The notes below the pieces were generated by a model. That model ran no database searches. It was not told the origin of the DNA and saw only the letters and a program-made list of their open reading frames with translations. Positions 32,838 to 43,196 of a stretch of 64,000 nt of DNA are shown in pieces. Numbering within the stretch: the stretch's first letter is position 1; each line of letters begins with the position of its first letter. Both the position numbers and the translations under genes were made by a program. Source of the DNA: Cladochytrium replicatum (lineage: Eukaryota; Chytridiomycota; Chytridiomycetes; Cladochytriales; Cladochytriaceae); assembly GCA_025526935.1 (NCBI GenBank), contig JAHLKD010000019.1:496001-560000 (forward strand). Reading direction: 5' to 3'.

Positions 32838-34913
32838 TCATTGGACAAGCAAAGCGCAGATATCACCTTTGGCCAACTCAGCGAGAAGGACAGGATCAAG
32901 TCCCGCAAGCTCTCCAGAACTGTGGAAACTAACCAATCGCTTTCCAACATGCTCGATCGCTCGTCGACGACTTTTGCTCCAAATCTCCAAGATGGCAACA
33001 TCTCGTCCCGGTATCGACTCGAGCGCTTTCACGATCCTGTCAAGAGATTGAAGGAGTACAGCGATATTTGAGAGTCCATCGGAACCACCCCGACTTCGAA
33101 CGCTGGGTGCCGAACGTAGAACTTTGTCCACCGTGTTTATGACGACAATGTGGGTAACTCTGATGTTCAAGAGGTCGGGAAGCCCGTCTATCTGATCTGG
33201 ACTCGCATCCTCATCGAACGCAAATTTTGGAGCCGGTCCACCCCCCGGAAGCTCTCCGCACCATATCGTCGATCCGGATGAGAAAGAGGGCGGGACCACG
33301 CTCTTCGCATGCCGATTCAATCCGAAAAGCGAGAAATGCCGATTCATCGGGGTCGAGAGGACCTTGAGCGCATTCGCACTCATGAATGACACGGCTCGGT
33401 CGTGAAGTATCTTCAGTATCTCGATGGTGGTGCAAACTCGTTCGACGAGTTTAGAAATCTTGGGTGGGGGGGACAGAGGTGTTGTTGCTTTCTTCTTTGG
33501 CGAGAGGGTTTCTACGAAGAGATGCTTCTGGTACTCCCGTCGGGCTTGGAGCTGCGAAAGCGCTTTTTGGATTGTGGTCGACGGGGCGAGTTCTTCGAGA
33601 CGTGCCATCAGCCAGTGGGTCCGGAGCAACACAGCAGGTGCAGAGGAAGGATTTAGAGATGCAATGGTTTGGTCCAATACCATGGCTTGTCGCACTGTTG
33701 AAAGATCCTGGAAAATGAAATGAGCTGTTTCGGAAGAAGTTGGTCTGGATTCGAGCGTTGCTGAAGTCGAGTCGATATCTGCCGCTGGAGAGATCTCATC
33801 CGGCTGATTCAAAAGCTTAGTTGAGGACATCTCATTTGGTTGCTTTGCTGAAGCTGTAACGCGACCAGATCCGATCGGGATTCGACTTTTAGGAGCAGTT
33901 TTTGCAGGTGCAGACGAAGTGGTGCGCACTGGAACGTTGGCAGTACCTCCACTGACTGTCTTAAAAGGACTTGGCCGTGAGCCAGCCTTGAGCGGGCTCT
34001 TTGAGTCGAGTTTCACCATCGTTGGATTCAACGCAGCAGGCTTGCTCATCTGTTCCTTTGCATCCAGCCTCTCTTTCACACTACTCGTCCCTCCATTCTT
34101 CGCAGCCAAACCATCCTTCTTCTTTTTCGCAGGAAACATCGTCCGTATCGAAAACAAAAGCACTCTCAGTAGCCTCCCAGTCAAATGCTTTGCACAATCG
34201 GTAGAAATCTCCACCGCCCACGGCTTCATCTCTGCAAGCATTTCTTCGAATTTCGTTCGTCCACCGCTCCTCCCGACTTCCATCATATTTACAAGCTTTT
34301 CGACCGCCGAAACAGCGTAATTTCGCGCTCTCCTGATCCCTTCAACGTCCATCATCTGCGGCTCATCTTCATCCACCGCCCCCATCTGCCCTTCTTTCAT
34401 CACGCAATTCCAAAGATATGGCAGCTGAATCGTGCAATTAACGCATTCGTTCTTGTCGCAGTCGTCCATGTCTAGATGCGCTTCCTTTCTGAGCTCCGCC
34501 ATGATTAGTGGAGTGAGCTCAGTGACACACAGAAAATCAGCGATGCGTTGGAGGCTCAGGAGCATCCGGATCCGATCCATTGGCATGAGCGATTGCGATG
34601 ATTCTCGTCCTTGAGATGCAATTGGCACGTCATTTGGAGCTATTCGTAATTCACCGGTGTATGTCCACAAGAGGAACGTCCAAAGTGTTGCAGGATCGTC
34701 CACGACATCCTCGGTGAGAACTATAGAGCCCGCGCTGGAGTCGGAGAATCCATGGGTGGTGAGTGCGGAGAAATAAGGGATGCGGGAGAGGACGTCTCTG
34801 TGACAACGGAATTCTCCGTTCGGGTGGAAGATAGTGAAGTCCGCGCAGGATTCGTCTGGGTGAAGCAGTCGCCGAGCGTTGTCCCCAAGCCAGGTTCCAC
34901 TGTCACCCTCCAT
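32838..34913 (-). CDS. BTB/POZ domain protein
   Basis: One uninterrupted exon, 691 residues from the ATG at 34913. The BTB fold is at residues about 20-150: CADFTIFHPNGEFRCHRDVL, YFSALTTHGF, IVLTEDV, LWTFLLWTYTGEL, IADFLCVTELTPLI. A long polar middle (Lys, Ser, Thr, Pro; about 260-400) follows. The C-terminal 290 residues look helical and ordered (LLRTHWLMARLEEL, LVERVCTTIEILKIL, IAVLLQSLDRIVKAL), with no domain I know. BTB proteins often act as homo-oligomers or Cullin-3 adaptors; here the partner is unknown. Intergenic distance to CDT1 is only about 240 bp. Confidence 0.8.
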   Translation of the reverse strand: MEGDSGTWLGDNARRLLHPDESCADFTIFHPNGEFRCHRDVLSRIPYFSALTTHGFSDSSAGSIVLTEDVVDDPATLWTFLLWTYTGELRIAPNDVPIASQGRESSQSLMPMDRIRMLLSLQRIADFLCVTELTPLIMAELRKEAHLDMDDCDKNECVNCTIQLPYLWNCVMKEGQMGAVDEDEPQMMDVEGIRRARNYAVSAVEKLVNMMEVGRSGGRTKFEEMLAEMKPWAVEISTDCAKHLTGRLLRVLLFSIRTMFPAKKKKDGLAAKNGGTSSVKERLDAKEQMSKPAALNPTMVKLDSKSPLKAGSRPSPFKTVSGGTANVPVRTTSSAPAKTAPKSRIPIGSGRVTASAKQPNEMSSTKLLNQPDEISPAADIDSTSATLESRPTSSETAHFIFQDLSTVRQAMVLDQTIASLNPSSAPAVLLRTHWLMARLEELAPSTTIQKALSQLQARREYQKHLFVETLSPKKKATTPLSPPPKISKLVERVCTTIEILKILHDRAVSFMSANALKVLSTPMNRHFSLFGLNRHAKSVVPPSFSSGSTIWCGELPGGGPAPKFAFDEDASPDQIDGLPDLLNIRVTHIVVINTVDKVLRSAPSVRSRGGSDGLSNIAVLLQSLDRIVKALESIPGRDVAILEIWSKSRRRAIEHVGKRLVSFHSSGELAGLDPVLLAELAKGDICALLVQ

Positions 34914-34989
34914 GGACGCAAATTTTCATCAAACTGCAACACCAAATCACGACGAAATTGTTCATTTAAAATGTTTGAAGTGCCCACAT

Positions 34990-35405
34990 CTTGAAGTGAC
35001 CGCAACAATTGGGCACACCGACGAAGTAAAGTTCACAACTCATGCTCAAAGCAGCACACTCCGATCACTAGTGACAGCTCCCTCCCATATACCCCTGCTA
35101 CCTACCTTTCGAGTGCGAGTTGGAATCCACTGCTTCTAACCAGTACCGACCAGTTAATGATGGGAAGAAAGGAACCGATTGATTAGTTTGACAGATGAAT
35201 ATGGCGCTTTGCGTAGAAAAGAGTCTCAGTTTTTTTTGTTTCAGTACAAAGTGAAAGCTGGAGTGAGAGAACGAGTGTGGCCACAATTAAGAACTTACTC
35301 GATAAGCAGCAGTATGAGGTGGAAACGGTGGTATCTTCAGGGACCGCGATCGTGGACGTCATTAGGAATGGAAAGAAGCAGCTGATCAGAGCAATGATCA
35401 AATGA
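34990..35405 (+). pseudogene. LURP-one-like copy 6, remnant
   Basis: Plus strand. An N-terminal scrap, DEVKFTTHAQSSTL (about 35022), parallels EEVGFELMPTTAHP of copy 5. The C-terminal part, IKNLLDKQQYEVETVVSSG and VIRNGKKQL (about 35287-35385), parallels VKNELDDQQYAVELVVSSG of copy 5. The centre of the domain is missing and the frame is broken. Confidence 0.55.
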
Positions 35406-36017
35406 TGATGAGCGGCCCCACGGGAGGTTTTGATGCTTTTCTTTGTGTGTCAATCAAGCTCGCATTTAAGTAGCACAATGAATTTACTGGGCATGGAAGA
35501 AGTAGAATCGTATCGGCTCGTGGACTTGTTTCCCGGCTTGTCAACTATTTGCATACCTCCACCCCACTAGATATCAAAGGAGGTCATCGATTTCTGAACT
35601 CAGTTTGGACGCCTAACCACAGTGCAGCAATCGTGCCGTCTCCTCGTCCCCCATTCCTACGCTTTGCCGGATCCCTATGCTGGACAATATCATACCACGT
35701 TCCATCATGAGCCCTAGTTTGGACGATGTCGGAGCCGTGGCCGTGAACGATTGGGGCGCTTTCGTGATTCATAGTTCACCAACATATACCCAAACCAAGA
35801 ATGTTCAGAATTAATATTCGCCAACACCATCCTGTGGAGCCTGGGACATATATCGATAAAGCATGCAATTTGAAAGTGACACCAATGAATGTGTTGTTCG
35901 TTGTCGGAGAGAGTCCTTTGGTGGCAGAAATCGCGATATCTAAGACCTTCGGAACCAACGGTCAGGTATGCACTCAAATTTTCATCAATTAATCTTTCAC
36001 CAGCTCCAATTCCACAG
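35406..36017. other. Intergenic, no gene seen
   Basis: Minus-strand frames here have no recognisable motif. Probably upstream sequence of copy 5. Confidence 0.3.
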
Positions 36018-36700
36018 ATATGACAAGCACTGAGGAGGTTGGTTTCGAACTCATGCCCACAACCGCGCACCCTGATCCTATCACCGGTAGTTCCCTCCCA
36101 TTTACCCCTGCCGCCTTTCGGTCCATGGCGACAACATGGCTCCCGAGGGCGGCATCACCCTCAAATTCAAAGACGCACCCGTAACACACGACGTCTCCAT
36201 CGAAAATTACTACACCAAGGAAGTGCTGTTCACTGTGACCACTCCGATGTTCTCAAGCTCCACAACGGTCAACGATGCACGTGGGAACTGTGTGTGCTAG
36301 ATGGAACCTTGGGGCTTTTTCCATGATAGATATGTTAATGATGGGAAGGGGAATCGCCTGGTGAGCTATTAAATTTTTTGACGGCTCATAAGCGAACTCT
36401 CAACTTCAATAAATGCTCTCAGTATAAAGCAAACTTCCCGAAGCGATGGGGAGAGCGAATGATCGCGGCTACCGTTAAAAACGAACTCGATGATCAGCAG
36501 TACGCTGTGGAACTGGTGGTCTCTTCCGGGGCTGCCTGTATGTACGTCACCATTGAGGGAAAGAAACAGCTTGTTGCGGTTAAAGGAACTGGTGGGATGT
36601 TTAAGAAATCTACACCACGAAAGTTGCTGAGGGTATGGATATGCCCCTGGTGGCTGTTTTCACTGTAGCTCTTATTTATCAGGATAGAGCTAATGCTAGG
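36018..36700 (+). pseudogene. LURP-one-like copy 5, frameshifted
   Basis: Starts MTSTEEVGFELMPTTAHPDP (36018). Then in another frame APEGGITLKFKD (about 36139), HDVSIENYYTKEVLFTV and DARGNCVC, ending in a stop near 36300 where LDGTLGLF continues in a third frame. The C-terminal part (36456-36690) reads RMIAATVKNELDDQQYAVEL, VTIEGKKQLVAVKG and, after a further shift, VAEGMDMPLVAVFTVALIYQ. The domain is complete in order, so this is a young pseudogene, or a gene with unresolved introns. Confidence 0.6.
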
Positions 36701-37249
36701 AATCGTATTTCTATGATGACAAGCGTTGCCGGTGCAGGAGGAATTTAATCGCTACCATAATATGAATACAAGAGAGCAGCCCAAACGAAGATTGACGCTC
36801 GTGGCTTCAGCCGCGCAAAGTTGCCAGCCATACTTTTACTGTGAAATCTGCAGAAGAAGAAGTGAGGATGCGTTGCTTGTACGGATGGAAGTTGACCTCG
36901 TACACACGGCCCCGCGTCCTTCGAGTCGTTGCAGCAGCTCACCGCCCGTAGAGAGCCCACCTCCGGATCCTGATCCCATCGATCCCGACGAGCTCGAGCC
37001 TGATCCGCAGCTCCTCTAGATACCAAGTCCTGATGTGGCTGAAGTGCTTCCAAACCAACGTTTTCTTGAACGGGAGAAAGTTGAAGAGAGATTCAGAGAG
37101 CTAATGGATTGCGGTTGGCTATTACTTGCCCCTGTTCACCCGCTCACGGCGTATACATGGATATATGGGCCGTACTACCCGTCGCTGTTTCGCGAGATCT
37201 CTTGTCCTTTTCGAAAACCTATCGATGTTGAAATTAGCCATGATGATCT
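36701..37249. other. Intergenic, one doubtful ORF
   Basis: An open frame at 36726-37019 ends in an acidic Pro/Asp/Glu stretch (SPPPDPDPIDPDELEPDPQ). No family recognised. Confidence 0.3.
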
Positions 37250-38064
37250 TTATCATGCATTTGTGTTTACCCACCTGCTCGAGTCCATTGGATAAGCTTG
37301 ACCGTCTGCACCGCTATACACATCTTCACGGCTTGATATTCTTCTCACAATATCTGTCAGTAAGCTTTAGCCAAGTTAAGGTCATTTCGAAACAAAGAAA
37401 AACCTACCATCGTGGGAGTAAAAGAACGAAGATTTAATGGGCCATATGACCGTTTTTGTGTCGGTTTGTCGATAGGAGAACTTTGGAGGCTGGAACTCGG
37501 TCGTACACTCGTATAACTGAATACAACCCGAATCAGAAAGAAAAAATCCACAGAATTTTGAATGATCCATACCATTGTCGTAGCTGTTGGCCGCAAGGAA
37601 TCGCGGGTCTTCGTTCAAGGCTAGTAAAGCGATGAGTTGAAGAAATCAACTTTTCGACAGTGAGTCACTTACAAGGCGTTGTGTAGCACATGGCCAAGTG
37701 CGATATCGGGCTTCCCGCGTGGGGAGCCTTCATGGGAGTTACACGCATTTGACTTAACAAAAGGTTCATGTTCAGATGGTGAAAATCCTCCTTTTAGAAT
37801 ATGAGCCTTACTGAACGAATATCCCATTTCTTTAAGTAGCCCAAGCTGTCACAAGTGATGACATAAAGACCATCACGCAGCATGTAAGTTAAGAGACCCA
37901 ATTTTTGTTCACTTAATGCGTGAGTCATGATAACGAACTCACAGGGAATTGATCATGGAGCGTTTATGTTTGACCGAATCTAGAGGAGAATGCGCTCGGA
38001 GGTGAAGGTGACGCGCTGCCATCTCCAGCAGACGTGTGCCGAATGAATTGTCGGTTTTCAGCAT
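37250..38064 (-). pseudogene. WD40-repeat gene, many small exons, damaged
   Basis: Read on the minus strand by joining small exons. MLKTDNSFGTRLLEMAARH starts at 38064; then LRDGLYVITCDSLGYLKKWD (37911-37812), a classic WD blade. Next come MRVTPMKAPHAGSPISHLAM (to 37673), LNEDPRFLAANSYDN (37620-37573) and VIRVYDRVPASKVLL (37516 down). The joins at 37673/37620 and 37573/37516 are normal introns (52 and 56 nt) in correct phase. The first two joins need 31- and 21-nt removals. A one-base shift separates RHKNGH from WPIKSSFF, after which a 54-nt intron leads to DVYSGADGQAY. Either a decaying WD40 gene or one with sequence errors. Family not identified. Confidence 0.5.
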
Positions 38065-38515
38065 TCAAAAAGTCCACCTGCATGGCAGGGATCTCCAAAT
38101 CCCTCCTGTCCGCATATCTTCTGTTTAAACGTTTTGGATTCGCGTAGTAACTTTTCCTGGTCCTGCAAGAACCTGAGAGAACGAGCAAGCAAAGTTTAAA
38201 AGTTCTTCATTCGATGTACACATCCGACCCGATCCCTGTTGGTTTCTTTGAGCTGGAAAGTGCCATCCATCGAGAGTAGGAGGATGACTTGAACACGACC
38301 ACTTAAGAAGAATAATAGTTTTCTAAAATACATTTGAACGAGCGACATACTTGTTTACATTTCAAGGCAACTGAATTCCCACAACGAATTATGATATCTG
38401 AGAAAAACACCGAGCGATCACAAATCAATTAATGAAGTCACATATAACAATCTCAAGTTTAGTGCGTCCAAAAACTGTAGCCTCAAACGGGGTATCTGCC
38501 GCCTTTTCCATTTTT
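38065..38515. other. Unassigned sequence upstream of the WD40 remnant
   Basis: A minus-strand frame near 38160-38070 (DQEKLLRESKTFKQK) could be an additional upstream exon of the WD40 gene; evidence is weak. The rest is downstream of PACRG. Confidence 0.3.
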
Positions 38516-39610
38516 TCAAACTCGAGTCATCACCGATTCATATGTTGGAACCATGTACTTGATGTTGATAAAGGCGTCCTCCCCACCTGTTAGCTCAAAT
38601 TTCTCCAGTGTCTCCTGAATTAGATCACCGATATTTTCTCGCTTCTGTTGTGAGTAGTAGATCCCATCACCCAAGTTTACTGTAAAGATGGCAGCATTTC
38701 AAGTTGGACTTTTTGTTTGAGCGCATACAAGACTTACCATTCTTATTTTTGAATAGATTAAAGATTGGCAAGATCTGGCGGTAGTAAGGAACGAGCGCTT
38801 CGCCGACCATGTCCGCGGACTCAACGAGATGCTGCAAGACTTTGAGCGTTGTTGTGATTACATGGACGTTTCGTGTGTTCAATGCCTCTTGAAGTATAGA
38901 AAGTTATTGAGGTGAAAACCGGCATACTGGTTGTAGACATACTCTTGATTGGAATGATCAACTGTGGAACCACAGGCAATATCTTATTTCCGCCTTTGTC
39001 CAGTAGATCGTGGATTCCCTGTCGAGCGAGGAACGCAAAAGGCTCTTCCGTTTCACAGAGACCGGAGAAGAACAATGGGAGGTAGTGGTGGTAGTCGAGC
39101 TTCTCGATATCGACCTGGGCGTAATAATCAAATAACTTTTAAAAATTCTTTTTTCCGATTTCTTATCCACCATATTATACCTTCCAGTTTATCTTGTTGC
39201 CTTTCGCATCGTGATTCACTGAAATAGGAAAGTCACCTCGGTCATAAAGCTTCCTAAAACCTGTCAAGATGGACGAAAGGAAACGTCCTCAGAATTTCTA
39301 TCGTTCATCAGGAGGTTCTATGGGAACATACTTGACACGACTGCACGGGCTGCTTGAGGTCGCCCAACAAGAGTGTGAGAAACACAGTGTACTAGCCAGT
39401 GCAAAACACACCTGTAGGTTCCTGACCATTTCCCATTTTCCTTGGTGCGAAAGCTCCAGCACGGGGTGGTTTTGAGCCCTTGGGAGCGAAGAAGCCACCT
39501 GCACCGCTAACAGTTCCATGCTTAGCGTCTACGACAACACTGATGATGAATGATGTGTTGTGAGAAGGTGAATCTTGTTTAGGCTTTCGACATTCTCACC
39601 CTTCCATCAT
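38516..39610 (-). CDS. PACRG: PACRG, axonemal microtubule inner protein
   Basis: CDS is complement(join(38516..38679,38738..38887,38943..39114,39181..39260,39332..39352,39412..39539,39600..39610)), 241 residues. All seven exons keep frame. Diagnostic segments match animal and algal [136 protein letters not shown] and [17 protein letters not shown] bridges doublet microtubules in cilia and flagella, so this organism makes flagellated cells. Exon 1 encodes only MMEG (11 nt) and exon 3 is a 21-nt micro-exon. The frame is open upstream of MMEG, so an earlier start is possible. Confidence 0.92.
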
Positions 39611-39936
39611 TGTGAAATACAGATATCCGACAGGAGTTGTCTGAAAGTGTGTGATCCAGCTCTTAAAAAGAAGTGCGATCTGGTGATCGTGGCCCACGTG
39701 AATGCTAAATGAGAGCATGTGACCACGGGAATGTTCCAAATATTTCGCCGTAGTACGCGGTCGCGTTAGAGAAAAGGCTGCTTCGCTGCCTTCGACATAG
39801 GGCAAGCGTCGCAATCGTCAAGCTCGTTCGCGTACTTCGCTGACGCATCTTTGATCGTTATATTGTGAATGAATGTACAAGAGCTCAATGGGATAACTGC
39901 CTGCAGATAATAGAAATGAAACTGAAGTAACTTTAA
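39611..39936. other. Spacer between PACRG and VPS28
   Basis: 326 bp between two same-strand genes; contains PACRG promoter sequence. An in-frame extension of PACRG exon 1 is open here but shows no conserved motif. Confidence 0.4.
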
Positions 39937-40894
39937 TTACTCCAGTGTTTGGAAAAACTCTTCGTGTGCTCTGTTGGGCGATTGAGTTAGCATGCTAATG
40001 ATAGCGTTTGGCATTCGAGAGAGCTAAAACCCGGACACTCACCTCGAAATATCAAACTCCAATTGTCGCACTTGATCAGATGTTAAAGAATCAAATGCCT
40101 TCATCTTGTTTAATGTCACAAGCCTAAGAGGATAACGCAACGGAATTGGGTTAAAGTTTCTGAAACGTTTTTCTTAATTTGGACTGACCATTCCTTTATC
40201 TTTGCTTTTCCTTCCATTCCTTCTGAGAGCGGGAACTTGCCGAGAGTCTGCATGAGTCCGCTCAGTTGAGGATGGATCTGGTCGACTTCGACCATGTTAA
40301 GCTTCAACGCATCCATAAGCGTAATGAATATCTTCGGGGATGACTGAGCATTAAAGAACGATCTTCACACCAGAAATACGGGCTGGTTACCTGAGTAACT
40401 TCCGCAACATTCCTCTTGGAGACTGTGGAAGTCTCTGCCGCCGTGTGTTCCACAGTTGCAGGCACGCCGATCTCAACTAGTCGTCGAACTGCCGCCGTGC
40501 ATGATAACTAGTGATGACAGCTTTCAGCGCATATGATAATTTTTGCGAACCACCTTGGTTGTACCCTAAACTCTTGCATAAAGCGCTCCACATCCGGTAC
40601 TTCATCTCGAAGCAAATTCAATGCGGTTTTGAACTGACCGATCAGTTTATTGCATGCTGGTGTGTACCTATTGAACAAAATGGATATTTAATTGAGATTC
40701 ATAGCAAGCAATGTGACCTACTCTTGAGCTGTGATAGCATCGCGCACGTACGCTCTCTCGAGGTGTTCCGTAGCCACTATAATGCTGTACAGGTCTGCCA
40801 TGTTCTCGTACTTTTCTCTCTCCTTGTTAGTGCCATACAGTCTCACTTCCTGGTCCAACGACCCGTCCTTCTCGCCTGCTGTCGTGGCATACAT
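39937..40894 (-). CDS. VPS28: VPS28, ESCRT-I subunit
   Basis: CDS is complement(join(39937..39970,40043..40123,40189..40343,40391..40507,40565..40667,40722..40894)), 220 residues, the family's usual length. Reading: MYATTAGEKDG, EVRLYGTNKEREKYENMADL, HLERAYVRDAITAQE|YTPACNKLI, FKTALNLLRDEVPDVERF, CTAAVRRLVEIGVPATVEH, then the C-terminal four-helix domain IFITLMDALKLNMVEVDQIH, PQLSGLMQTL, TLNKMKAFDSLTSDQVRQLE and AHEEFFQTLE. It sorts ubiquitinated cargo into multivesicular bodies; the C-terminal domain recruits ESCRT-II/III partners. Introns are 47-72 nt. A plus-strand open frame over the 5' end is an antisense shadow. Confidence 0.93.
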
Positions 40895-41520
40895 GCCGTG
40901 TGGCTGGGGATTAAGGTTGCCAACTGCTCAGGGGTTCGTTTTGATAGAGGTAATGGAATTTTGCTCTCAAGCTCTCTACCAGTCGTTGCCTTCGGGGACA
41001 TGCTCGCTCGAAGGTTGGAACTTGAACGACGGTGTTTTTTTCTTTGAATCAAATAGGGGGTTGGTATATTGGATCAGCAATTCGAGATCAGCATACTCTG
41101 GCAAACTTGTTGTTGGTCGACCCTTCAAGTTCCAGTCGCATTCCACGCCGGCAATGAGCTTTTGCCAAATGTGTATCCTCATCAACAAGCATGATCACTC
41201 TGCTGCCCCTCTTATTACCCCACTGAAATCTCCGAGCACCGTGATTATTCTTCGCAATGAAGGAACTGACCACGTTCCGTCGGGATCTGCAACCAGGCCC
41301 TCACGTCCGCCGAAGACCTTGCAGCAAACTTCCGCCGTGATCCGATCGCACTGCACTGCACTACCTAAACCAGCTGGCCCGCGGAATCTTCGAAACGATC
41401 GGAGAGCGGGACTGAGACAACGTTACCTTCTGGATCTATTTAAACTGCTCATCTCGGATCGGGCTGATCCCCATCCTCAGAGATCCCCGCGACGACAACG
41501 CTTGATCTGATACCACAACC
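40895..41520. other. Divergent intergenic region
   Basis: Between VPS28 (minus) and the secreted repeat protein (plus). Minus-strand frames at 40976-41273 (for example LPEYADLELLIQYTNPLF) look faintly coding but match nothing. TATTTAAA at about 41437 could serve the downstream gene. Confidence 0.35.
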
Positions 41521-42841
41521 ATGATTGCCAATATCCTCGTCGTTGCACTTCTTGCCGCTGGTACATCGGCCGTCCCTGTCGCCAACTCCAACGCTAATTC
41601 CAACAACCCGGCGCCGGCTGCTGCCGCCGCCGCTCCGGCAGTGAATGCAAACTCTGGCGCTCGTATCAAGACTCAAAGGTGTTAGAAAAGTCCCTGATCC
41701 TTTGTGATCCATGCTGATTTTTCCCCCTTGAAGCGCTGTGGACAATTGTAAGGTCACCTACGTAACCCACGTTGCGATCTGCAAGGCTCAGGGAAAGGGC
41801 TACGGTTACGACACGTGCAAGAAGCAGGCTGACTCGTGGTTGGCGATCTGCCAGGCTCAGACCACCGGTGGATACTACACCCCTCCGAACACGTACTACG
41901 AACCAGATACCGAATACTACGAGCCGCCCGCGGAGGAGTACTACGAAGAGCCCGAGACTGAATACTACGAGGACCCCTCGACCTATTACAGCTCAAAGCT
42001 CCGTGGTGGTGCTGCTCGCGCGAAGGGTGCTTACGAGCCGCCGAAATACGAAGAGCCACCGAAGTACGACACTTCTTACGGAAAAGACCACTGCGAGGTT
42101 ACTTACAAGCAGCACTTGGCCATCTGCGAGGCTCAAGGATCGTACTCTTACGGTTACGACACTTGCAAGAAGGACGCCCAAGCGTGGGTCGCTATCTGCC
42201 GCGCTCAGACTTCCGGTGGCTCTTACTACGAGCCCCCCGCGGAGGAGTACTACGAGGCACCCGAGACTGAATACTACGAGGAGCCCTCGACCTATTACAG
42301 CTCAAAGCTCCGTGGTGGTGCTGCTCGCGCGAAGGGTGCTTACGAGCCGCCGAAATACGAAGAGCCACCGAAGTATGACAGTTCTTACGGAAAAGACCAC
42401 TGCGAGGTTACTTACAAGCAGCACTTGGCCATCTGCGAGGCCCAGGGATCATACTCTTACGGCTACGACACTTGCAAGAAGGACGCTGAAGCATGGGTTG
42501 CTATCTGCCGTGCTCAGACTTCTGCTGGCTCTTACTATGGGCCAACGACCGAATACTACGAGCCGCCCGCGGAGGAGTACTACGAGGCACCCTCGACGTA
42601 CTACGGTGCTCGCGCTCGCGTCCATGGTAAGGCTCCCGCTCGCGCACATGGCGCCTACGAGCCTCCCAAGGACTCTTACTACTCTAAGGACCACTGCGAG
42701 GTCACATATGAGACGTACGTGGCCAACTGTGGTGCCGCCAGCTACGGTTACGGTTACGACACTTGCCTCAAGCAGGCTAAGAACTGGAAGGCCATCTGCG
42801 AAGCTCAGACCTCTGGCGGCTACTACAAGAAGCTGAAGTAA
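41521..42841 (+). CDS. Secreted Cys- and Tyr-rich tandem-repeat protein
   Basis: CDS is join(41521..41678,41734..42841), 421 residues. Signal peptide MIANILVVALLAAGTSAVP, an Asn/Ala/Pro spacer, then four Cys modules of about 45 residues. Each has the pattern C-x(3)TY-x(4)-A-x-C...YGYDTC-K-x(4,6)-W-x(2)-IC-x-AQT. Linkers are rich in YYEPP, EEYYE and TYY. Units 2 and 3 are almost identical over 103 codons (309-bp offset), a recent duplication. Four Cys per module suggest two disulfides each. Function unknown: a wall, cyst-coat or adhesive protein would fit the Tyr/Pro/Lys-rich composition, but that is inference. No membrane anchor or GPI signal is seen at the C-terminus (GGYYKKLK). Confidence 0.85.
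41981..42380. repeat. 309-bp tandem repeat inside the secreted protein gene
   Basis: The stretch beginning acctattacagctcaaagct occurs at 41981 and again at 42290. The following ~90 bp are near identical, as is most of the 103-codon unit around them. Confidence 0.85.
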
Positions 42842-43196
42842 GAGGTCGATTGGTGAAGTGGCTCTGAGATCGACGGGGAGAAGGTCGAAAATTGTCAGTT
42901 GGATTGCTGTTCGTGCTTTGTCAAATACTTGTATTTATGTCGATGTTTGATAGTCGAGAAATATTATCCGTGCATAAATGATTTTGATGGTCATTGAGTA
43001 GTACACTGACTACGCACTTCTACCAGAGCTCGACGATTTCATGTGCGATGTTATTGTTGAGCTGGTGCGGAGGACACCAGCAAAGCATTGGGAGTTTTGA
43101 TCAACCTCAGCATTATTCGTTGCACAAACACTAAACGAATTACGAAATGGAATCTCGGCGCTCGCATCGTAAATAACATAATAACCTGATAATAAA
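42842..43196. other. 3' region of the secreted protein gene
   Basis: Untranslated and intergenic sequence before the tRNA gene. No coding frame supported. Confidence 0.4.

Noticed and set aside
35584-36070. Minus-strand open frames upstream of LURP-one copy 5
   Set aside because: Antisense to the plus-strand LOR fragments in part; no motif and no plausible splice structure.
40731-41510. Plus-strand open frame of 259 codons
   Set aside because: It runs antisense over VPS28 exon 1, whose protein is strongly conserved, and its own translation has no motif.
41772-42836. Plus-strand frame of 354 codons overlapping the secreted repeat protein
   Set aside because: Thr/Arg-rich out-of-frame reading of the same repeats; the other frame has a signal peptide, regular cysteines and a proper intron.
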